Shown here in pieces: positions 1 to 12,122 of a stretch of DNA of 64,000 bases. Source of the stretch: Desulfatitalea alkaliphila (GTDB taxonomy: Bacteria > Desulfobacterota > Desulfobacteria > Desulfobacterales > Desulfosarcinaceae); the NCBI RefSeq assembly GCF_022968795.1, contig NZ_JALJRB010000006.1, forward strand, positions 1-64,000, read 5' to 3'. The notes below the pieces were generated by a model, which had not been told where the DNA came from, did not search any database, and saw nothing but the letters and a program-made list of their open reading frames with translations. The position numbers and the translations under genes were made by a program. The stretch's first letter is position 1; every line of letters starts with the position of its first letter.

Positions 1-46
1 AAAGTTTTAAGCAAGGAATTCTGTCGGTTGGAGATGGTTGGGTGGT
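1..46 (+). repeat. Dispersed intergenic repeat, copy A (edge copy)
   Basis: An AAGTTTTAAG block is followed by GGAATTCTGTCGGTTGG and AGATGGTTGGG. The same order of elements (TTTTAAGT-rich block, then a GAATTCTATCGATT-like core) recurs five more times between genes in this window. The copy touches the window edge, so its left end is unknown. Confidence 0.6.
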
Positions 47-74
47 TCCTTTCTTTGCTTGTCTGGGGGGTGTG

Positions 75-1231
75 ATGGGTCAGCGATATTGGGGGGTTTT
101 GGTCGGGGTTTTGGTGTTGTTGGTGGGGTGCGGCGAGAAGATCGGGCCGGGGACCAGCGCGCCGGCGGAGCGGGAGGTGGTGCGGGCGCCGGTGGCCGAG
201 GCGCGGGTCAGCCAGGAGCCCTTTCAATATGAGGCGGTGGCCACCATCAATGCCCGCACGGGCAGCACCATCGCGGCCAAGTTGCTGGGAACCGTGCAGG
301 CGGTGCATGTGCGCCAGGGGGATCGCATCAAGGCCGGCGATTTGCTGGTGACCATCGATCCGCGCACCGTTTCGGCGCAGTTGGAACAGGCGCAGGCGGC
401 CCTCAACGAGGCGCGTCGGGCCGAGACCTCGGCGCTTTCGGCGCGGGATGCGGCCGCCGCGGCCGCCGAACTGGCCGAGGGCACCTTCCGCCGTTACGAG
501 CAATTGCGTGCCGAAAACTCGGTTTCCGACCAGGAGTTTGACGAGGTTCAATCCCGCTTCCGGCAGGCCCGGGCGACGCTGTCCCAAACCGAGGCCATGG
601 TGGCGGCGGCCCGATCCCGGGTGCAGCAGGCCGAGGCGGCGTTGCGCCAAGCCGATGTGGCCCGCGGGGATGCCCGGGTAATGGCGCCTTATGATGGCCG
701 GGTGGTCAACAAAATGGTCGAAGAGGGCGACATGGCCTCGCCGGGGACACCGTTGCTGACGGTGGAGCAGGAGGGGCTCTACTGTGCCGACCTGGTGCTG
801 CCCGAGCGGCATATCCAGGCAGTGCGGGAGGGGATGGCGGCCACGGTGGTGGTGCCGGCCCTGGACAACATCGAGGTGGAGGGCACCGTGGGCCGCATCG
901 TGCCGGCCGCCGACGCGCGCAGCCGCAGCTTCGAGATCAAGGTGGCCATGCCCGAAGGGCTGGATTTGAAAACCGGCATGTTCGCGCGGGTGCGCATCCC
1001 TCTGGGCGGAACGGGGGTATTGCTCGTGCCCGAAAGCGCCGTGCGGCAGGAAGGGCAGCTCACCGGCATTTTTGTCGTGGATGAAGAGATGGTCGCCCGT
1101 TTTCGGCTGGTGCGCATCGGCACCCGCTATGGTGACCGGGTGGAGGTGATTTCCGGCCTGGGCGAAGGGCAACGGTATGTGACCGAGGCGCCCCCGACCC
1201 TGCGGGACGGCATGCGGGTGGAGGCGATCCA

Positions 1232-1235
<4 letters not shown>
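75..1235 (+). CDS. RND efflux periplasmic adaptor (MFP/HlyD family) lipoprotein
   Basis: This is the membrane-fusion subunit of a tripartite RND exporter, linking the inner-membrane pump to an outer-membrane channel. The N-terminus from ATG 75 is a lipoprotein signal ending in LLVGC, so the mature protein should be anchored by its cysteine. It continues with a biotinyl-lipoyl-like half ([21 protein letters not shown]), a long alanine-rich helical hairpin (roughly residues 80-180), the second lipoyl half ([17 protein letters not shown]) and a beta-barrel. An in-frame ATG at 42 would put 11 residues before the signal; 75 is preferred because a G-rich ribosome site sits just upstream and the lipobox is then correctly placed. 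The stop overlaps the next gene by 4 bases. Substrate unknown. Confidence 0.9.
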
Positions 1236-4549
<3,314 letters not shown>

Positions 4550-4599
4550 GATTGCACCCTTGGCCGATCCCTGCTAAAGGAGGTCCCGAACAGTAACCG

Positions 4600-4620
4600 G
4601 GGGGTGCCCGGCGCACCCCC
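4600..4620 (+). terminator. GC-rich hairpin after the RND operon
   Basis: GGGGGTGC and GCACCCCC form an 8-bp perfect stem with a CCGGC loop in the 97-base gap between the permease and the next gene. There is no T-run after it, so it may be a weak terminator or an mRNA structure. A strong AAAGGAGGT ribosome-site-like string at 4576-4584 is not followed by a start codon. Confidence 0.4.
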
Positions 4621-4646
4621 GATCCCACCAGAGAGGATTGCAGCGA

Positions 4647-5612
4647 ATGGATATTCAGGAAATCAAACAGGACGCCCTGGATCCGGAGGCGTTCATCAAG
4701 GCCCAGTGCGACGTCATTGGCAAGACGGTGGGTGACGGTACGGCGGTCAACGCCCTTTCGGGAGGCGTGGACTCATCAGTGGTCACCATGCTGGCCCACC
4801 GCGCTCTGGGGGACCGGTTGAAAACCTTCTTCATCGACAACGGCCTGATGCGCGAAGGTGAACCGCAGCGGGTGGTGGACATTCTGCAGCAATGCGGCGC
4901 GCCGGTGACACTGGTGGATGCCCGGGACGAATTCTTCGCCGCCCTCAAGGGCAAGACGGACCCGGAAGAGAAGCGCCAGGCGATCACGGATACCTTCTAC
5001 AAGGCGGTGTTTTCCCGCCTGGTCAAGCAGAGTGGCGCCAAGCATCTGCTGCAGGGCACCATTTACACCGACGTGGAGGAGACGGTGGCCGGCATCAAAC
5101 GGCAGCACAACATCCTGGCCCAGCTCGGGATCGACACGGCCAAAGAGTATGGCTACACCGTGATCGAGCCGCTGATCCAGCTTCGCAAACCGGCCGTGCG
5201 GACCGTGGGGCGGGCACTGGGGTTGCCGGACGAGATCACCAACCGTCCGCCCTTTCCGGGGCCGGCCCTGGTGGCCAGAGTGATCGGGGAGGCCACCCCG
5301 GAACGCATCGCCCTGGTGCGCAAGGCCACCGTGGTGCTGGAAGAGGAACTGGCCGACGTCGACGCCTTCCAGTACATGGCCATTTTGCACAACGACCGCA
5401 TTCCGGGCATGCGCGACGGCAAGCGGGACTATGGGCTGCAGATCGAAGTGCGCTGCTGGGACAGCCGCGATGCCCGCACCGCCACGCCCACCCATCTGCC
5501 CTTCGATCTGCTGGAACGATTGGCCGGGCGCATGACCAGCGAAGTGCGCGGTGTGGTCAGCGTCACCTACAACATCGCATCCAAACCCCCATCCACCATG
5601 GAGGCCGTGTAA
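4647..5612 (+). CDS. GMP synthase-type ATP pyrophosphatase (PP-loop plus dimerisation domain, no glutaminase)
   Basis: The 321-residue protein matches the synthetase half of GuaA, which adenylates XMP and replaces the AMP with ammonia. The PP-loop NALSGGVDSSVV lies near residue 38, with FIDNGLMR after it. The GMP-synthase dimerisation domain follows (NRPPFPGPALVARVIGEA), and the tail is YNIASKPPSTMEAV, like GuaA SKPPAT endings but without the usual final Trp-Glu. No class I glutamine amidotransferase domain precedes it, so it resembles archaeal two-subunit GMP synthase (GuaAb) in build. Ammonia must come from a separate glutaminase or from free ammonium. ATG 4647 is chosen over TTG 4638 because GAGAGG is 10 bases upstream. 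hisF starts 4 bases after the stop. The true substrate is not certain: it may be XMP or a different acceptor. Confidence 0.82.
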   Translation: MDIQEIKQDALDPEAFIKAQCDVIGKTVGDGTAVNALSGGVDSSVVTMLAHRALGDRLKTFFIDNGLMREGEPQRVVDILQQCGAPVTLVDARDEFFAALKGKTDPEEKRQAITDTFYKAVFSRLVKQSGAKHLLQGTIYTDVEETVAGIKRQHNILAQLGIDTAKEYGYTVIEPLIQLRKPAVRTVGRALGLPDEITNRPPFPGPALVARVIGEATPERIALVRKATVVLEEELADVDAFQYMAILHNDRIPGMRDGKRDYGLQIEVRCWDSRDARTATPTHLPFDLLERLAGRMTSEVRGVVSVTYNIASKPPSTMEAV

Positions 5613-5616
5613 CCTC

Positions 5617-6408
5617 ATGACTGCAAGCACTGACCAAAAAACGATTCGCATCATGCCGTGCCTGGACATGCAAAACGGGCGGGTGGTCAAAGGGGTGCAA
5701 TTTGTCGACATCAAGGATGCCGGCGACCCGGTGGCCTGTTGTCAAGCCTACTGCGCCGCCGGCGCCGATGAGCTGGCCCTGCTGGACATCACCGCCACGG
5801 TGGAGGGGCGGGCGACCCTGCTGGCAGTGGTCCGGCAGGTGGCCGAGGCGGCAACGGTGCCTTTTACGGTGGGTGGCGGCATCAAGGATGTGGCCGCCGC
5901 CGAGGCGGTTCTGGCCGCCGGGGCCGACAACATTTCGGTCAGCAGCGCCGCTTTTCGCAAGCCGGAGGTGATTGCCGAAATGGTCAAAGCCTTCGGCCCC
6001 GAGCGCGTGACGGTGGCCGTGGACGCGGCCGTCAACCAGGCGCTGCCGTCGGGCTACGAGGTGTTCATCGACGGGGGGCGCACGGCCACCGGCGCCGATG
6101 CCGTGGAGTGGATCAAGCGCATCGACGGTTACGGCGTGGGCGCCATTCTGCCCACCAGCAAAACCACCGACGGTGTCAAGACCGGTTACGACCTGCCGCT
6201 GATCCGCAAAACCCGGGCCGCCACCGCGGCCGACGTGGTCGCCTCGGGCGGGGCCGGCACCATGGAACACTTCTACGCGGCGGCGCAGGCCGGGGCCGAC
6301 ATTCTACTGGCCGCTTCGGTGTTTCATTTCAACATCATCGCCATCCCCGAACTGAAGCAATACCTGGCGTCGCGGGGCATTGCCGTCCAGGCCCGGCCCG
6401 GAGCTTGA
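5617..6408 (+). CDS. hisF: Imidazole glycerol phosphate synthase cyclase subunit HisF
   Basis: HisF joins ammonia to PRFAR to make imidazole glycerol phosphate and AICAR in histidine synthesis. The 263-residue (beta/alpha)8 barrel keeps the first catalytic Asp (MPCLDMQNGRVVKGVQF), the second (VTVAVDA), and the phosphate loops (TVGGGI, TDGVKTGYD and VASGGAGTMEHF). The end (LAASVFHFNIIAIPELKQYL) is typical. The start is ATG 5617, because upstream residues in this frame lie inside the previous gene. The HisH glutaminase partner is not in this window. The gene follows the GuaA-like ATP pyrophosphatase by 4 bases, so the two are almost certainly co-transcribed. Confidence 0.9.
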   Translation: MTASTDQKTIRIMPCLDMQNGRVVKGVQFVDIKDAGDPVACCQAYCAAGADELALLDITATVEGRATLLAVVRQVAEAATVPFTVGGGIKDVAAAEAVLAAGADNISVSSAAFRKPEVIAEMVKAFGPERVTVAVDAAVNQALPSGYEVFIDGGRTATGADAVEWIKRIDGYGVGAILPTSKTTDGVKTGYDLPLIRKTRAATAADVVASGGAGTMEHFYAAAQAGADILLAASVFHFNIIAIPELKQYLASRGIAVQARPGA

Positions 6409-6424
6409 AAATGGAGGCCTCGGA

Positions 6425-8377
6425 TCAAGTGTGCAGCTCCGGCAGGCTGCCGTAGAAATCCAGCACCTCGGGATTCATGAGCGCGTCGCGGTTGGCGATG
6501 GGTTGGCCGTGGATGGTCTTGCGCACGGCGATCTCCACCTTCTTCATGTTCAGGGTGTAGGGGATGCCGGGCACGGCGACGATCTTGGCCGGCACGTGCC
6601 GCGGCGAGGCATTGTCGCGAATGGCCGTTTTGATGCGTTGCTTTAAATCCTCGGTCAGCGCGTAACCGGGATTGAGTTTGACAAACAGAATCACCCGCAC
6701 GTCGTCCTGCCACTGCTGGCCGATGACGACGCTGTCCTCGACGGCCTCGATTGCCTCCACCTGGCGGTAGATTTCGGCCGTGCCGATGCGCACGCCGCCC
6801 GGATTGAGGGTGGCGTCGGAGCGGCCGTAAATCACCACCCCGCCCCGCTCGTTGATCGAAATGAAATCGCCGTGGCGCCAGATGCCGGGATATTTGTCGA
6901 AATAGGCGGCATGGTATTTGGCACCTTCGGGGTCGTCCCAGAAGTAGATGGGCATGGAAGGAAAGGGCGCCGTGCACACCAGTTCGCCCTTGCGATTGAT
7001 GACCGGTTCACCCGCTTCGTCGAAGGCCAGCACCTTCATGCCCAATCCCCGGCCCTGAAGCTCGCCGGCGTAGACCGGGGTCATGGGATTGCCCAGGGCG
7101 AAGCACCCGTTGAGGTCCGATCCCCCCGATATGGAGGACAACTGCACATCCTGCTTGATGTGACTGTACACATAGGCGAAGTTCTCCTCCGTAAGAGGCG
7201 ATCCGGTGGAGAGGATGGTGCGCAGGGCGTTCAAGGGGTATGCCGCGCCGATCTCGGCATTCAGGTTCTGCAGGGCGGCGATGTAACCCGCGCTGGTGCC
7301 GAAGACGGTGATGCCCTCCTCTTCGGCCATGCGCCACAGGGCTTCGTGGTCGGGGTGGAAGGGATTGCCGTCGTAGAGCACGATGGTGGCCCCGGTGGCC
7401 AGTGCGCTGACCAGCCAGTTCCACATCATCCAACCGCAGGAGGTGTAGTAGAAGATGGTGTCCTTGCGTCCCATGTCGGTGTGCAGCAGCATCTCCTTGA
7501 GCTGGTTGATCAACACACCGCCCACGCTCTGCACCATGCATTTGGGCAGGCCGGTGGTGCCCGAGGAGTACATGATGTAAAGGGGGTGGTTGAAGGGCAC
7601 CTGGACGAAGGGAAGGGTCGCCTCGGGTCGGGCGGGGGCGAAGTTCGCGAGCAGCACGCCGTTGGGAACGCCGGCGATGTCCGGCGCGGCATCGATGAAC
7701 GGCACCACCACCACCTTCTCCACCGAGGGCAGCGCGCCGGCGATGGTGCGGATGCGGGCCAGGGCGTCGAAGCGTTTGCCTTTGAAAGTGTAACCGTCGG
7801 CGGTGAACAGGACCCGGGGGGCGATCTGGCCGAAGCGATCCAGCACGCTCTGGATACCGAAGTCGGGCGAGCAGGAGGACCAGGTGGCCCCCAGGGCGGT
7901 GGCCGCCAGCATGGCGATCACCGTTTCGGGAATATTGGGCATGAAGCCCACCACCCGGTCGCCGGGCCCGATCCCCTGGTCTTGCAGGGCAAGGGCCAGA
8001 TCGCGCACCCGGTCGTGCAACTCGCGGTAGGAGAGCCGCACCGGCGGTCGGCTTTCGCAGCGCGCGACAATGGCCGGATGATCGTCCCGGTGGGCGAGCA
8101 GATTTTCGGCAAAATTGAGGGTGCTGCCCGGAAACCACTGCGCACCGGGCATTTTGTTCAAATCGTCCACCACCTTTTCGTAGGGCCGGTGCAAACGGAT
8201 ATCGGCAAAGGTCAGAAAAGTTTCCCAGAAAGCGGGAAGGTTGTCCACGGACCACTTGTACAGCTCGCTGTAACGGGTCATGCTGCCATTGAAGCGTTGG
8301 TTGACGATTTGCATGAAAGCCGCCATGTTGGATGCGGCAACACGTTCCGACGATGGCGTCCAAAGCAGTCGGCCCAT
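6425..8377 (-). CDS. Acetoacetyl-CoA synthetase (acetoacetate-CoA ligase)
   Basis: This ANL-superfamily enzyme activates acetoacetate with ATP and CoA, feeding ketone bodies or polyhydroxybutyrate breakdown products into acyl-CoA metabolism. The 650-residue length from ATG 8377 fits the AACS family. The N-terminal ACAS-like cap (FWETFLTFADI, then GAQWFPGSTLNFAENLL) is diagnostic. The adenylation P-loop is MYSSGTTGLPKCMVQ, the A5/A7 region includes GVVIYGRSDATLNPGGVRIGTAEIYR, and the C-terminal lysine loop occurs in a swapped form near VPGIPYTLNMKKVE. ATG 8377 has AAAGGGAG 6 bases upstream; an upstream extension to 8422 lacks support. It converges on hisF with a 16-base gap. In this window it links functionally to 3-hydroxybutyryl-CoA dehydrogenase at 53860, although they are far apart. 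Confidence 0.9.
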   Translation of the reverse strand: MGRLLWTPSSERVAASNMAAFMQIVNQRFNGSMTRYSELYKWSVDNLPAFWETFLTFADIRLHRPYEKVVDDLNKMPGAQWFPGSTLNFAENLLAHRDDHPAIVARCESRPPVRLSYRELHDRVRDLALALQDQGIGPGDRVVGFMPNIPETVIAMLAATALGATWSSCSPDFGIQSVLDRFGQIAPRVLFTADGYTFKGKRFDALARIRTIAGALPSVEKVVVVPFIDAAPDIAGVPNGVLLANFAPARPEATLPFVQVPFNHPLYIMYSSGTTGLPKCMVQSVGGVLINQLKEMLLHTDMGRKDTIFYYTSCGWMMWNWLVSALATGATIVLYDGNPFHPDHEALWRMAEEEGITVFGTSAGYIAALQNLNAEIGAAYPLNALRTILSTGSPLTEENFAYVYSHIKQDVQLSSISGGSDLNGCFALGNPMTPVYAGELQGRGLGMKVLAFDEAGEPVINRKGELVCTAPFPSMPIYFWDDPEGAKYHAAYFDKYPGIWRHGDFISINERGGVVIYGRSDATLNPGGVRIGTAEIYRQVEAIEAVEDSVVIGQQWQDDVRVILFVKLNPGYALTEDLKQRIKTAIRDNASPRHVPAKIVAVPGIPYTLNMKKVEIAVRKTIHGQPIANRDALMNPEVLDFYGSLPELHT

Positions 8378-8520
8378 ATTGGTCTCCCTTTGGTTGCGCG
8401 TTCGGTGGATGGGTGGGAACAATTAAAACGAGGGTGTATCAACCCACTATACTAAACGGAAAAGCACCATGTGTCGAGAAAAGAATAAAATACCAAATCT
8501 ACCCCACACCCCACCCCCAC

Positions 8521-8615
8521 CATCTCCAATCGACAGAATACCTTCACTTAAAACTTAAAACTTTAAACTTAAAACTGCCCGCCAGGGCCTCGACAGGATA
8601 CCTTCACTGAAAACT
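8521..8615 (-). repeat. Dispersed intergenic repeat, copy B (with a partial second copy)
   Basis: Read on the minus strand, the stretch has GGCAGTTTTAAG, several AAGTTTTAAG units, then GAAGGTATTCTGTCGATTGG. A second, shorter copy of the tail (rc of CGACAGGATACCTTCACTGA) lies immediately beside it. It occupies most of the 301-base gap between divergent acetoacetyl-CoA synthetase and moeA. The rest of the gap should hold both promoters, but I cannot pick them with confidence. Confidence 0.6.
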
Positions 8616-8678
8616 CTTAACACTGTATTCAACCCGAACACCCATTGTATAGCTCTGCCTAACGTGGCATAAGGCGAC

Positions 8679-9899
8679 ATGGCGATTTCGGATGACATAG
8701 GATTCGGCGAGGCGCTGTCCCTGGTAACGGATCATATCGCGCCGCTGGCGGAAGAGGTCGTGCCGTTGGCCGAGGCCCGGGATCGGGTCACCGCACGGGC
8801 GATCATCGCGGCGGTGGATTCGCCTTCCGTTGACGCCGCCTTGAAGGATGGCTATGCTGTGCGATCAGCCGATGTGGCCGGCGCCGGTGCCGATCATCCC
8901 GTGCGGTTGGCCTTGGGGGGCTCGGCGGCGGCGGGCGATAAGCCCGGCACCCTTCGGATCGCGTCCGGAACCGCTGCTCGCGTGCTCACCGGCGCCCCCC
9001 TTCCCGACGGCGCCGATGCGGTGGTTTCCGAAGAGTTTGCGCTGCCGGACGATCAGGCCGTTGTGCTGTGTCGTGATGCCGAAGCGGGCCGCAATGTGTT
9101 GGCGCGAGGCAGCGACGTGACCCGCGGACAGGTGGCGGCACCCGAGGGTGTACGGCTCACGCCGGGGCGGATCGGCCTGCTGGCGGCCGCCGGCTGCCAC
9201 CGGTTGCATGTGGTCCGGCGGCCGGTGGTGGCCGTTCTGGCGACGGGGGACGAGGTGGTCGCCCCCGGCGCGCCTTTGCCTGCCGGTAAGCTTTACGCCA
9301 GCAACATGGCTGCTCTGGACGCTTGGTGCCGGCGTTTCGGTTGGCCGACCCGGCTGCAAATCGTCGGCGATGATCCCGGCGCGCTGCGCGCGGCTGTGCT
9401 CGCCCTGATGAGCGAGGCCGACGTTTTGCTGACCAGCGGCGGGGCTTGGCGCGGTGATCGGGATTGGATGGTGCGCATCCTCGAGGGGCTCGGATGGCGG
9501 CAAGTGTTTCACCGTGTGCGCATGGGGCCGGGCAAGGCGACCGGATTCGGGCTGTTGGGCGACAAGCCGGTGTTCGTGCTGCCCGGTGGACCGCCTTCCA
9601 ACTGGATGGGGTTCCTTCAGTTGGCCTTGCCGGGCTTGCGCCGCCTGGCCGGTTGGGCAAACCCCACCCTTGACCTTGCCGCGGCCCGTTCGGCGCGAAC
9701 GGTAACGGGGCGGGATCCCACATGGACCCAGTTTGTCACCGGCGTGATCGACGGCCGGCGGGACGGGGCCCGGTTCGACACATTGCGCCACTTGAGCCGT
9801 TTGCATGATTTGGCCGCGGCCAACGCCGTGATATGCCTCCCCGAAGGCCGATCCCGCATCGCGGCCGGCGAATGGGTGACGGTGCAATTGTTGCCCTGA
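8679..9899 (+). CDS. moeA: Molybdopterin molybdenumtransferase (MoeA family)
   Basis: MoeA inserts molybdate into adenylated molybdopterin, the last step before nucleotide attachment. The 406-residue protein has the expected order: the N-terminal segment with the conserved substrate loop (PSVDAALKDGYAVRSAD), the GTAARVLTGAPLPDGADAVV strand-turn region, the MogA-like domain III (VVAVLATGDEVVAPG, then SNMAALDAW and LLTSGGAWRGDRDWM) and a C-terminal beta domain. TSGGAWRGD stands where most homologues have TSGGVSVGD, a mild departure. It is first in a moeA-moaA-mobA run. The ribosome site before ATG 8679 is weak (AAGGCGAC). Confidence 0.88.
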   Translation: MAISDDIGFGEALSLVTDHIAPLAEEVVPLAEARDRVTARAIIAAVDSPSVDAALKDGYAVRSADVAGAGADHPVRLALGGSAAAGDKPGTLRIASGTAARVLTGAPLPDGADAVVSEEFALPDDQAVVLCRDAEAGRNVLARGSDVTRGQVAAPEGVRLTPGRIGLLAAAGCHRLHVVRRPVVAVLATGDEVVAPGAPLPAGKLYASNMAALDAWCRRFGWPTRLQIVGDDPGALRAAVLALMSEADVLLTSGGAWRGDRDWMVRILEGLGWRQVFHRVRMGPGKATGFGLLGDKPVFVLPGGPPSNWMGFLQLALPGLRRLAGWANPTLDLAAARSARTVTGRDPTWTQFVTGVIDGRRDGARFDTLRHLSRLHDLAAANAVICLPEGRSRIAAGEWVTVQLLP

Positions 9900-9981
9900 A
9901 TCCGGGCGGAACACGGATGATGTTCCATTCGATGGACCGTTGCAAGGCTGTCCATGAAATCGATGCAGCAGGAAGTCAACG

Positions 9982-10983
9982 ATGACGGATAGAAAAGAAA
10001 AAGTGCTCTTGGACGGCTGCAAACGTCCGGTTAGCTATATGCGGGTTTCGGTGACCGATCGCTGCAATCTGCGCTGTCGCTACTGCATGACCCACCAGAC
10101 CCGCTGGTTGCCCAGGGACCAGGTGCTGACCCTGGAGGAGATTCTGCGGGTGGTGCGCATTGCAGTGGATGCCGGTATCACCAAGGTGCGCCTGACCGGC
10201 GGTGAGCCCTTGCACCGCAAAGGGGTACTGGGGTTGGTGGAGCGGGTGAGCCGCTTGGAGGGGCTGCAGGATCTCTCCCTGACCACCAACGGTACCTTGC
10301 TGGCCGAGAAGGCGCGCGCCCTGCGCCGGGCGGGGCTGCGGCGCGTCAATATCAGCCTGGACACCCTGGACGCCGAGATGTTCCACCGCCTGACTGGCGC
10401 CGACCTGTTCGAACGGGTCTGGCAGGGCATCATGGCCGCCGCCGATGAAGGTTTCGCGCCGGTGAAAATCAACACCGTGGTCATGCGCGACTTCAACGCC
10501 GCGCAGCTCGAACGGTTGGCCGATCTGTCCCGGCAATACCCATTCCACATCCGCTTCATCGAATACATGCCCATCGGCATCGATCCCCACGAATCCGATG
10601 ATCGGTTCATGCCCATGACCGAGGTGCGGCAACGCCTGGAGCGCATGGGGCCGCTGGAGCCCATCGCCAACGGGCCATCGGACGGTCCCGCGGCCCGCTT
10701 CCGCTTTGTCGGGGCGCCCGGCGAAGTCGGTTTCATCGGGGCCATGAGCCACCATTTTTGCAGTCGCTGCAATCGTATCCGCTTGACCGCCGACGGCCAT
10801 TTGCGCCCCTGTCTCTTGTCCGACGAGCAGGTGGACGTGATCTCCACCTTGCGCCGTGGCGGCACGGATGCCGATATCCGCGATCTGATCGTTGCGACCC
10901 TGGCCCACAAAGGCAGTGAGCACCACCTCCGTTTTTGCGGCAACAGGATGGTCCGAACTCGAATGGTCTCCATCGGAGGATAG
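9982..10983 (+). CDS. moaA: GTP 3',8-cyclase MoaA
   Basis: MoaA is the radical-SAM enzyme that, with MoaC, turns GTP into cyclic pyranopterin monophosphate. The N-terminal cluster motif is VTDRCNLRCRYCM (CX3CX2C). GGEPL follows, and the C-terminal auxiliary cluster has FCSRCNRIRLTADGHLRPC. The protein ends in the conserved Gly-Gly (MVSIGG), which acts in catalysis. Its 333 residues are the normal length. It sits 82 bases after moeA and 5 bases before mobA, consistent with a molybdenum cofactor operon. Confidence 0.95.
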   Translation: MTDRKEKVLLDGCKRPVSYMRVSVTDRCNLRCRYCMTHQTRWLPRDQVLTLEEILRVVRIAVDAGITKVRLTGGEPLHRKGVLGLVERVSRLEGLQDLSLTTNGTLLAEKARALRRAGLRRVNISLDTLDAEMFHRLTGADLFERVWQGIMAAADEGFAPVKINTVVMRDFNAAQLERLADLSRQYPFHIRFIEYMPIGIDPHESDDRFMPMTEVRQRLERMGPLEPIANGPSDGPAARFRFVGAPGEVGFIGAMSHHFCSRCNRIRLTADGHLRPCLLSDEQVDVISTLRRGGTDADIRDLIVATLAHKGSEHHLRFCGNRMVRTRMVSIGG

Positions 10984-10988
10984 GGGCG

Positions 10989-11606
10989 ATGGCCCACCCA
11001 TCGCTGCAAACCCGCTGTTGTGCCGTTATCCTGGCCGGCGGACGCAACACCCGCATGGCGGGGCGCAACAAAGCCTTTCTGAAGGTGGGGGGGCGAACCA
11101 TCCTGGAACGGATGATCGCCATTTTGACGCCCTTGCTGGGACGGCCCCTGCTGGTGACCCGCCAGCCGGAGCTGTACGCACCATATCCCGTGCGGGTGGT
11201 CGAGGACATCCATCCGGCGCGCTCCTCCCTGACCGGCATCCACGCCGGCCTGGTGCATACCGCCACCGAGTATGCCTTCGTGGTGCCTTGCGATGCGCCT
11301 TTTTTGCGGCCGACCTTGGTGGAGGCCTTGTTGGCGGAGATCACACCGGCGGTGGATGTGGTGGTGCCGTGGGTCAACGGCTTCTACGAGCCGCTGTGCG
11401 CCATATATGCCAAGCGTTGTTTGCCGGCCATCGAGGCGCGGTTGCGCCGGGGCGCGTTCAAGATCACCGGATTCTACGACCAGGTGCGCGTCAAAACCGT
11501 GAGCGCCGAAAAGCTGCAAAGCGCCGACGGTCGGATGGCATCCTTTTTCAACGTCAATACCCCCGACGCGCTGGAAGCCTCACGGGATTTGCTCGAAGAG
11601 GATTAG
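10989..11606 (+). CDS. mobA: Molybdenum cofactor guanylyltransferase MobA
   Basis: MobA transfers GMP from GTP to Mo-molybdopterin, making the bis-MGD cofactor used by formate dehydrogenases and other DMSO-reductase-family enzymes. The nucleotidyltransferase signature is AVILAGGRNTRMAGRNKAFL, and the metal-binding region is FVVPCDAPFLRP. ATG 10989 is chosen because AGGGGCG lies just upstream; 18 further in-frame codons run back into moaA. The final residues stop 3 bases before the stop of the convergent mobB. Confidence 0.9.
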   Translation: MAHPSLQTRCCAVILAGGRNTRMAGRNKAFLKVGGRTILERMIAILTPLLGRPLLVTRQPELYAPYPVRVVEDIHPARSSLTGIHAGLVHTATEYAFVVPCDAPFLRPTLVEALLAEITPAVDVVVPWVNGFYEPLCAIYAKRCLPAIEARLRRGAFKITGFYDQVRVKTVSAEKLQSADGRMASFFNVNTPDALEASRDLLEED

Positions 11607-11609
11607 TCG

Positions 11610-12122
11610 CTATCCTTTGATGAACCGCTGTTCGAGGAAATCGGCCACAGCCGCCGCGGCGTCGATGTCGAACCGCGGTACCCCGAGGTCCACCGCGACA
11701 TCGGAAACCAAGGCCACCAGGCTGCCCGGTTGCGCCTTGGTGTGCAGGGGCGCCGGATGGATGGTGTGCCGGAAAATTTCGACTTTCGGCTTGTTTTCCT
11801 TTTTATAGCCCTCGGTCAGCACGACATCCATGTCGATCATGAAACGCTGGACGATCTCGTCCAGGGCCATCTCCTCCTCTCGATCCTGGATCATGGCGAT
11901 CTTGCGTGGGGAGGAGATGACCACCGTCCCGGCGCCGGCCTGTTTGTGGCGCCAGGTGTCCTTGCCTTCGTGATCGATGTCGAAGCCGTGGGCGTCGTGC
12001 TTGACCGTGCCCACGCGGTACCCCCTGCGCCGCAACTCGGCAATCAACTTCTCCAGGAAGGTGGTTTTGCCGGCATTTTTTCTGCTGACGAAGGAAACGA
12101 CAGGGGGCGCCGGGTGGATCAA
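11610..12122 (-). CDS. mobB: Molybdopterin-guanine dinucleotide biosynthesis adaptor MobB
   Basis: MobB is a GTP-binding partner of MobA. The 170-residue protein keeps the family core (PVVSFVSRKNAGKTTFLEKL, then GYRVGTVKHDAHGFDIDHEGKDTWRHKQAGA). The P-loop reads SRKNAGKT, with serine where the first glycine of GxxxxGKT is expected; many MobB proteins have GxKNSGKT. It converges tail-to-tail with mobA and its start overlaps the stop of the upstream stress-protein gene by 4 bases, so those two are co-translated. Confidence 0.88.
   Translation of the reverse strand: MIHPAPPVVSFVSRKNAGKTTFLEKLIAELRRRGYRVGTVKHDAHGFDIDHEGKDTWRHKQAGAGTVVISSPRKIAMIQDREEEMALDEIVQRFMIDMDVVLTEGYKKENKPKVEIFRHTIHPAPLHTKAQPGSLVALVSDVAVDLGVPRFDIDAAAAVADFLEQRFIKG

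Noticed and set aside
4638-6408. Amidino-sugar cluster (WbpG with HisH2 and HisF2) for the ATP pyrophosphatase and HisF
   Set aside because: The ATP pyrophosphatase has the GuaA dimerisation domain rather than the WbpG type, and HisF keeps ordinary histidine-pathway residues; no sugar genes are nearby.
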